This document shows positions 7,050 through 10,517 of a stretch of DNA of 10,517 bases, in pieces. Source of the stretch: Tannerella sp. (lineage in GTDB: Bacteria > Bacteroidota > Bacteroidia > Bacteroidales > Tannerellaceae). Both the position numbers and the translations under genes were made by a program. The DNA lies in contig JAISOP010000220.1 of assembly GCA_031275525.1 (NCBI GenBank), positions 1 to 10,517 on the forward strand, given 5' to 3'. Each line of letters starts with the position of its first letter. Position 1 is the stretch's first letter. The notes under the pieces were generated by a model, which saw nothing but the letters and a program-made list of their open reading frames with translations, ran no database searches and was not told the DNA's origin.

Positions 7050-8710
7050 CAGCCATTTTCAACATACGCAGGGACGAATCCATGGAAACGCTCCGCAAGC
7101 AAGCCCTGCGAATGAGTAAACTCATCCGTCACCGGGGGCCGGACTGGAGCGGCATTTATACCGGGAAAACAGCCGTCCTGGCACACGAGCGTCTGTCCAT
7201 CGTCGATCCCGCCTCCGGCAAACAACCGCTCTTCAGCGCCGACGGGCACGTGGCCCTGTGCGTCAACGGCGAAATCTACAATCACCGTGAACTGCGCGAA
7301 CGCTTCGAGGGCAAGTATGAATTTCGAACCGGTTCGGACTGCGAAGTCATCCTGGCCCTCTATCAGGAAAAGGGAATTGATTTCCTGGAAGACCTGAACG
7401 GCATTTTTGCCTTTGCCCTCTACGACGAGCAAAAAGACATCTTCCTCATTGCCCGCGACCCGATCGGCGTGATACCCCTCTATGCCGGAAGGGACGCCGC
7501 CGGGCACATCCTCGTCTCCTCCGAGCTGAAGGCCCTGGAGGGATTCGCCGTGCAATACGACCAGTTCATGCCCGGCCACTACTGGTATAGCGGCGACCAG
7601 GAGCCGGTGCGGTGGTACCGGCGGGACTGGATGGACTACCGGAACGTGATGAACAACGCGAGCGACGGGCCACTGCTGCGCAAGTCGCTGGAAGAAACCG
7701 TGCGTCGCCAGCTGATGAGCGACGTGCCCTACGGCGTACTGCTTTCCGGCGGACTGGACTCCTCCATCGTCTCCGCCGTAGCCAAGCTCTTCGCCTCCGG
7801 GCGCATCGAAAGCAACCTGGAAACCGTCGCCTGGTGGCCCCAGCTACACTCCTTCGCCATCGGCCTGGAAGGGGCGCCCGACCTGATCGCCGCCCGGAAA
7901 GTGGCCGACCATATCGGCACGGTTCATCACGAAATCCATTACACCATCCAGGAAGGTCTCGACGCCATCCGCGACGTGATCTATCACATCGAAACCTATG
8001 ACGTGACAACCGTCCGGGCTTCCACGCCGATGTACCTGCTGGCGCGTGTGATCCGGAGCATGGGCATCAAGATGGTGCTCAGCGGCGAAGGCGCCGACGA
8101 AGTCTTCGGCGGTTACCTGTATTTCCACAAAGCGCCGGACGCCGAAGCCTTCCACGCCGAAACGCTCCGGAAAATCGGCAAGCTATACCTCTACGACTGC
8201 CTGCGTGCCAACAAGAGCCTGGCCGCCTGGGGCATCGAGGGACGCGTACCGTTTCTCGACAAGGAATTTCTGGACGTGGCGATGCGCCTCAACCCGGCAT
8301 CGAAAATGGCGCCGGGCAAGGTGATCGAGAAGAAAATCCTGCGCGAGGCATTCACAGACCTGCTGCCCCCGAGTGTAGTCTGGCGTCAGAAAGAGCAGTT
8401 TTCCGACGGCGTCGGATACAACTGGATCGACACCCTGAAGGCCGTTGCCGAGCGCGAAGTGTCCGACGAGCAGATGGCACACGCCGCCGAACGTTTTCCC
8501 ATTCACACCCCCCAAAACAAGGAAGAATACCGCTACCGCAGCATCTTTGAGGAATATTTCCCGAGCGAAAGCGCCATCCGTTCCGCCCCCTCCGTCCCGA
8601 GCGTTGCCTGTTCCACCGCCGAAGCGCTGGCCTGGGACAAAGCTTTCCAAAACATGAACGAACCCAGTGGCCGGGCGGTGAAAGACGTACATGTAGACAG
8701 CTATTGCTGA
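7037..8710 (+). CDS. asnB: Asparagine synthetase B, glutamine-hydrolysing
   Basis: This enzyme makes asparagine from aspartate with ATP and ammonia released from glutamine, giving AMP, pyrophosphate and glutamate. It has 557 residues, close to E. coli AsnB (554). MCGI places the nucleophile Cys2 at the exact N terminus, which fixes the start at 7037. Arg52 (HERLSIVD), Asn77 (NGEIYNH) and Asp101 (GSDCE) are the other glutaminase-site residues. The synthetase domain has the pyrophosphate loop SGGLDSS at 237-243, SGEGADEVFGGY at 349-360 and GIEGRVPFLD further on. The domain order, Ntn amidotransferase then ATP-pyrophosphatase, is standard and no key residue is lost. Its first codons overlap the end of the GNAT gene in another frame. 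An A-rich tract precedes the start rather than a clear Shine-Dalgarno site, so translational coupling is possible. No intrinsic terminator follows. Confidence 0.96.
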   Translation: MCGITAIFNIRRDESMETLRKQALRMSKLIRHRGPDWSGIYTGKTAVLAHERLSIVDPASGKQPLFSADGHVALCVNGEIYNHRELRERFEGKYEFRTGSDCEVILALYQEKGIDFLEDLNGIFAFALYDEQKDIFLIARDPIGVIPLYAGRDAAGHILVSSELKALEGFAVQYDQFMPGHYWYSGDQEPVRWYRRDWMDYRNVMNNASDGPLLRKSLEETVRRQLMSDVPYGVLLSGGLDSSIVSAVAKLFASGRIESNLETVAWWPQLHSFAIGLEGAPDLIAARKVADHIGTVHHEIHYTIQEGLDAIRDVIYHIETYDVTTVRASTPMYLLARVIRSMGIKMVLSGEGADEVFGGYLYFHKAPDAEAFHAETLRKIGKLYLYDCLRANKSLAAWGIEGRVPFLDKEFLDVAMRLNPASKMAPGKVIEKKILREAFTDLLPPSVVWRQKEQFSDGVGYNWIDTLKAVAEREVSDEQMAHAAERFPIHTPQNKEEYRYRSIFEEYFPSESAIRSAPSVPSVACSTAEALAWDKAFQNMNEPSGRAVKDVHVDSYC

Positions 8711-8719
8711 ACCGCTGAA

Positions 8720-8750
8720 ATTCAAAAGATCCAAAAATTCAATGATTCAA
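8720..8750. repeat. Short array of ATTCAA-like units
   Basis: ATTCAA occurs at 8720, 8737 and 8745, with the variant ATCCAA at 8729, spaced 8-9 bases apart just after asnB. The sequence is AT-rich, so this may be chance. It has no arms for a terminator hairpin. Confidence 0.3.
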
Positions 8751-8773
8751 TTTACTCATAATTCTATCACAAC

Positions 8774-8923
8774 ATGAAAAAATTTCTATTTTATATTTTC
8801 GCATGTATCGCGCTTTATTCATGGCGCTTTATTCATGGAAAAATAGTTCCCCGCCTGCATCGTCATGACGCAGATTATGGGATGAAATCATCGCTTTATA
8901 ATTATTCTGTTTTAACTTTTTAA
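8774..8923 (+). pseudogene. 49-codon frame with a lipoprotein-like leader; probable remnant
   Basis: From ATG 8774 the frame encodes 49 residues and stops 12 nt before the next gene. The start, MKKFLFYIFACIALYS, has a Lys-Lys N terminus and a hydrophobic core like a bacterial signal peptide. The remainder (WRFIHGKIV and on to SVLTF) has no recognisable fold. A perfect 14-bp tandem duplication right after the leader shifts the frame. With one copy removed, the leader runs into WKNSSPPASS and then a stop. A single W-to-C change at that point would create a lipobox (LYSC). I infer a decayed start of a surface lipoprotein gene, of the kind common in polysaccharide-utilisation loci. It could instead be a genuine small peptide or a leader ORF for the gene downstream. 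No homolog can be named. Confidence 0.4.
8810..8837. repeat. Perfect 14-bp tandem duplication
   Basis: GCGCTTTATTCATG at 8810-8823 is repeated exactly at 8824-8837, and the G that follows continues the match by one base. Fourteen is not a multiple of three, so the duplication shifts the frame of the overlapping small ORF. This looks like a replication-slippage event. Confidence 0.9.
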
Positions 8924-8935
8924 AAACAATTCACA

Positions 8936-10039
8936 ATGAAAAACTTATTATTTTTACTCTCGCTAACCGCGCTGACGTTCAGCGCTTTTGCACAAACCGC
9001 TTTGGACGAAACCCTTCCTGTGCGCGGGATTAGTATCAGCGCTCCTGCATCGGCTGATGTGGACGATTTTGTGCGTTTTATCGACCAAGAGCTTGCGCCT
9101 GCACACTTTAACATGCTCGTGCTTCTCGTCGATTGGGGCTATGCCTACGAGAAACTCCCCGAACTGGCAGGCGAACTGACTAAAACCGATGTGAAGAAAA
9201 TCGTCGCCGTATGCCGCAAACACAACATCGCCGTTGCGCCGCAAATCAACTTGCTCGGACATCAGTCGTGGGGGCAAACTACGGGCAAGTTTCTGACCGT
9301 CTATCCGCAATTTGACGAAACGCCGCACATCAATCTGGCGGAGAGCAAGGTGCTTGGCAACGGCGGCGACTGGAAAGACCCTGATTTCTTCTATTGCAAG
9401 AGTTACTGTCCGTTACATCCCGAAGTACATAAGGTACTTTTCGATGCGATTGACGAAATAACCGACGTTTTCGAAACCAACTGGTTTCATGCGGGAATGG
9501 ACGAGGTAACGTCTCTTGCCGACCCGTTCTGCCCGCGCTGCTGCGGACGCGACCCTGCCGAACTGTTTGCCGGCGAAGTGCGGACTATCCACGCTCATCT
9601 GGCGCAGCAAGGCAAGCGGATGATGATTTGGGGCGACCGCCTGCTCGACTGCAAGGCAACCGGCTTCCATAATTCGGAATCGAGTTTGAATAACACGCAC
9701 CGCGCTATCGACATGATACCTAAAGATATACTGATTTTCGACTGGCATTATGGGAATGCCTATCAGTCGCCCGTTTACTTTGCATTTAAAGGTTTTGACG
9801 TGGTAACTTGCCCGTGGAACAGCGCCAAAGTAGCCGCCGAGCAACTGGAGGGTATGCTTTACTCGCGTAGACAGGCGTCCAAAACATTTAAACCGCATTT
9901 ACAGGGAATGGTTATAACCGAATGGAGCGGCTGGGAAAAATTCCGCGACGAATACTACAAAAAACCCGAAAAATACGAAACAGGCGCCGAGTCGGTTAAA
10001 ATGTTGATTGAGTGGCTGAAAAAAAACGAAAGGGATTGA
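8936..10039 (+). CDS. Secreted glycoside hydrolase family 20-like protein
   Basis: This is a predicted exported glycosidase of 367 residues, probably acting on terminal beta-linked N-acetylhexosamines. Residues 1-19 form a signal peptide (MKNLLFLLSLTALTFSAFA, cut before Gln20), with no lipobox. The mature part is one TIM-barrel-like domain: RGISISAPA near 30, INLLGHQSW on a mid-barrel strand, and HAGMDE at 185-190, the GH20 H-x-G-x-D-E signature whose Asp189 and Glu190 would be the substrate-assisting and acid/base residues. A cysteine cluster CPRCCGRDPAELFAGE follows. Late tryptophans (IFDWHYGN, CPWNS, ITEWSGW) are typical of the sugar pocket. The usual N-terminal GH20b domain is absent, so the enzyme is compact. 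GC content is lower than in asnB, and both flanks carry what look like gene fragments. The start at 8936 follows an A-rich leader and begins directly with the signal peptide. Substrate specificity is not known; a catalytically different GH20 relative is possible. Confidence 0.85.
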   Translation: MKNLLFLLSLTALTFSAFAQTALDETLPVRGISISAPASADVDDFVRFIDQELAPAHFNMLVLLVDWGYAYEKLPELAGELTKTDVKKIVAVCRKHNIAVAPQINLLGHQSWGQTTGKFLTVYPQFDETPHINLAESKVLGNGGDWKDPDFFYCKSYCPLHPEVHKVLFDAIDEITDVFETNWFHAGMDEVTSLADPFCPRCCGRDPAELFAGEVRTIHAHLAQQGKRMMIWGDRLLDCKATGFHNSESSLNNTHRAIDMIPKDILIFDWHYGNAYQSPVYFAFKGFDVVTCPWNSAKVAAEQLEGMLYSRRQASKTFKPHLQGMVITEWSGWEKFRDEYYKKPEKYETGAESVKMLIEWLKKNERD

Positions 10040-10049
10040 TTTCTATTTG

Positions 10050-10083
10050 AATCCGCGAATTACGCGAATGAACAAAAACGAAT
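10050..10083. repeat. REP-like CGCGAAT repeat element
   Basis: Two CGCGAAT units at 10054-10060 and 10063-10069, followed by CGAAT at 10079-10083, form a short iterated element. From memory, sequences of the type ATCCGCGAATTACGCGAATGAACA recur between genes in many Bacteroidota genomes; I cannot confirm a copy number here. It begins 11 bases after the GH20 stop and ends where similarity to the DUF3823-like fragment begins, so it may mark the rearrangement junction. Confidence 0.45.
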
Positions 10084-10187
10084 GGAGTCCCCAGCCGTAC
10101 GATTTTTGGGTGAAACAGGACGGTTCTTTCGAGAACAGGTCTGTTTTTGCCGGCAAATACAGGATTACAGTCAAATCGTGGAAGTAA
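10068..10187 (+). pseudogene. Fragment of a DUF3823-like surface lipoprotein
   Basis: The frame from ATG 10068 to TAA 10187 gives 39 residues. From residue 5 on it contains EWSPQPYDFWVKQDGSFEN and then SVFAGKYRITV. As I recall the family, WxPxPxDFWVKQDGxFEN...FxGxYRI is characteristic of DUF3823, a domain of small lipoproteins encoded beside SusC/SusD pairs. Those proteins are usually over 200 residues with a lipoprotein signal, so this is only an internal piece. The first four residues come from the adjacent repeat, so the ATG is probably accidental. The frame stops shortly after the conserved strand. It is likely not translated into anything functional. An alternative is a chance resemblance, since only about 30 residues are informative. 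Confidence 0.5.
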
Positions 10188-10214
10188 AACTCCCGTAAAG
10201 GCTGGCAAAACTTG

Positions 10215-10265
10215 AGGAGAGGGTGAAACGATTCATGAATCGCAGGCCCTCTCCTTTCCGTTTTT
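10215..10265 (+). terminator. Intrinsic terminator with nested palindrome
   Basis: AGGAGAGGG at 10215-10223 pairs perfectly with CCCTCTCCT at 10247-10255. Inside lies a second perfect palindrome, CGATTCATGAATCG (10229-10242), which forms a 5-bp stem with a CATG loop. TTCCGTTTTT at 10256-10265 supplies a U-rich tail, as expected of a rho-independent terminator for transcription coming from the GH20 side. On the opposite strand the tail is weaker (a T4 run), so it could act in both directions with lower efficiency. Confidence 0.75.
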
Positions 10266-10353
10266 GAGGTATCTATAAATTCAACGGAATATCTTCTGTC
10301 TCATCTGCAAAATCAGGCTGTATGCAATATTCTTTTCAGACAGAATAAAATGC

Positions 10354-10361
10354 TATCTTTG
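10354..10361 (+). promoter_or_regulatory. Candidate -7 box upstream of the last gene
   Basis: TATCTTTG at 10354-10361 matches the Bacteroidota TAnnTTTG -7 consensus exactly. A TTTT run at 10333-10336 may serve as a weak -33 element with a 17-base spacer. A start near 10368 would give a leader of about 125 nt before the ATG at 10495. Confidence 0.5.
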
Positions 10362-10454
10362 TGACGCGAACGAAAAATTCATCACAACCGGCGCTATAAA
10401 CCTGAGTTCGATGTAAGAACAAGAGAAAAAAAAGGTAAGTTGCTCGATTTTCGT

Positions 10455-10472
10455 TATCTTTATAGCTATAAA
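10455..10472 (+). promoter_or_regulatory. Near-consensus -7 box overlapping a 14-bp palindrome
   Basis: TATCTTTA at 10455-10462 differs from TAnnTTTG at the last base. It overlaps the perfect palindrome TTTATAGCTATAAA at 10459-10472. The arrangement could be a second promoter with an operator across its start site, 22 bases before the next ATG. AT-rich palindromes also arise by chance, so this is tentative. Confidence 0.3.
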
Positions 10473-10494
10473 TCAACAATATAAAGAAACAATT

Positions 10495-10517
10495 ATGGCA
10501 CAACTTACCATTGATAA
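10495..10517 (+). CDS. Start of an unidentified gene, cut by the window edge
   Basis: An ATG at 10495 opens a frame reading MAQLTID, with two further bases before the window ends. It is preceded by an A-rich, ribosome-binding-type leader (AATATAAAGAAACAATT) and by one exact and one near-consensus -7 box at suitable distances, which supports a real start. Seven residues are too few for any family call. The long leader and the terminator upstream show that it is a new transcription unit, separate from the GH20 region. Confidence 0.55.

Noticed and set aside
7566..8009. Arg-rich minus-strand frame opposite asnB
   Set aside because: It is antisense to the synthetase core, has low-complexity arginine content, and has no credible start.
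10495..10517. Possible transposase or insertion-sequence start at the right edge
   Set aside because: MAQLTID is too short to assign and no terminal inverted repeats or target duplication are visible, so it is left unidentified.

Overview
The window reads as chromosomal DNA of a Bacteroidota member, probably order Bacteroidales. The reasons are the TAnnTTTG-type -7 promoter boxes ahead of gltB and ahead of the last gene, A-rich leaders without strong Shine-Dalgarno sites, a gltB-gltD-asnB nitrogen cluster, a secreted GH20-type glycosidase, and a fragment resembling DUF3823, a domain typical of Bacteroidota polysaccharide-utilisation loci. All convincing genes are on the + strand.

Bases 1-495 hold no convincing gene, but bases 1-304 contain an unusual cluster of five perfect 8-bp inverted repeats. 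A promoter at about 496-519 starts the main operon: gltB (573-5087) and gltD (5117-6541), the large and small subunits of glutamate synthase; a GNAT acetyltransferase (6552-7049); and asnB (7037-8710), glutamine-hydrolysing asparagine synthetase. The spacings are 29 bp, 10 bp and a 13-nt overlap, so co-transcription is likely. Glutamate synthase turns glutamine plus 2-oxoglutarate into two glutamates, and AsnB uses glutamine to make asparagine and glutamate, so the operon distributes glutamine nitrogen. The GNAT is clearly more AT-rich than its neighbours and looks like an insertion into an older operon.

From 8711 the character changes. A 49-codon reading frame with a lipoprotein-like leader (8774-8923) carries a perfect 14-bp tandem duplication. 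It is followed by an exported GH20-family glycosidase (8936-10039), a short REP-like repeat (about 10050-10083) and a piece of a DUF3823-like lipoprotein that ends at 10187. I read this as one intact glycosidase surviving between remnants of a degraded or rearranged polysaccharide-utilisation locus. A strong nested-palindrome terminator (10215-10265) closes the region.

Bases 10266-10494 are a leader with two possible promoter boxes and a 14-bp palindrome. They precede a gene of which only the first seven codons (MAQLTID) lie in the window. I found no complete novel system. The best leads are the hairpin cluster at 1-304, the foreign-looking GNAT inside the operon, and the debris flanking the GH20 gene.
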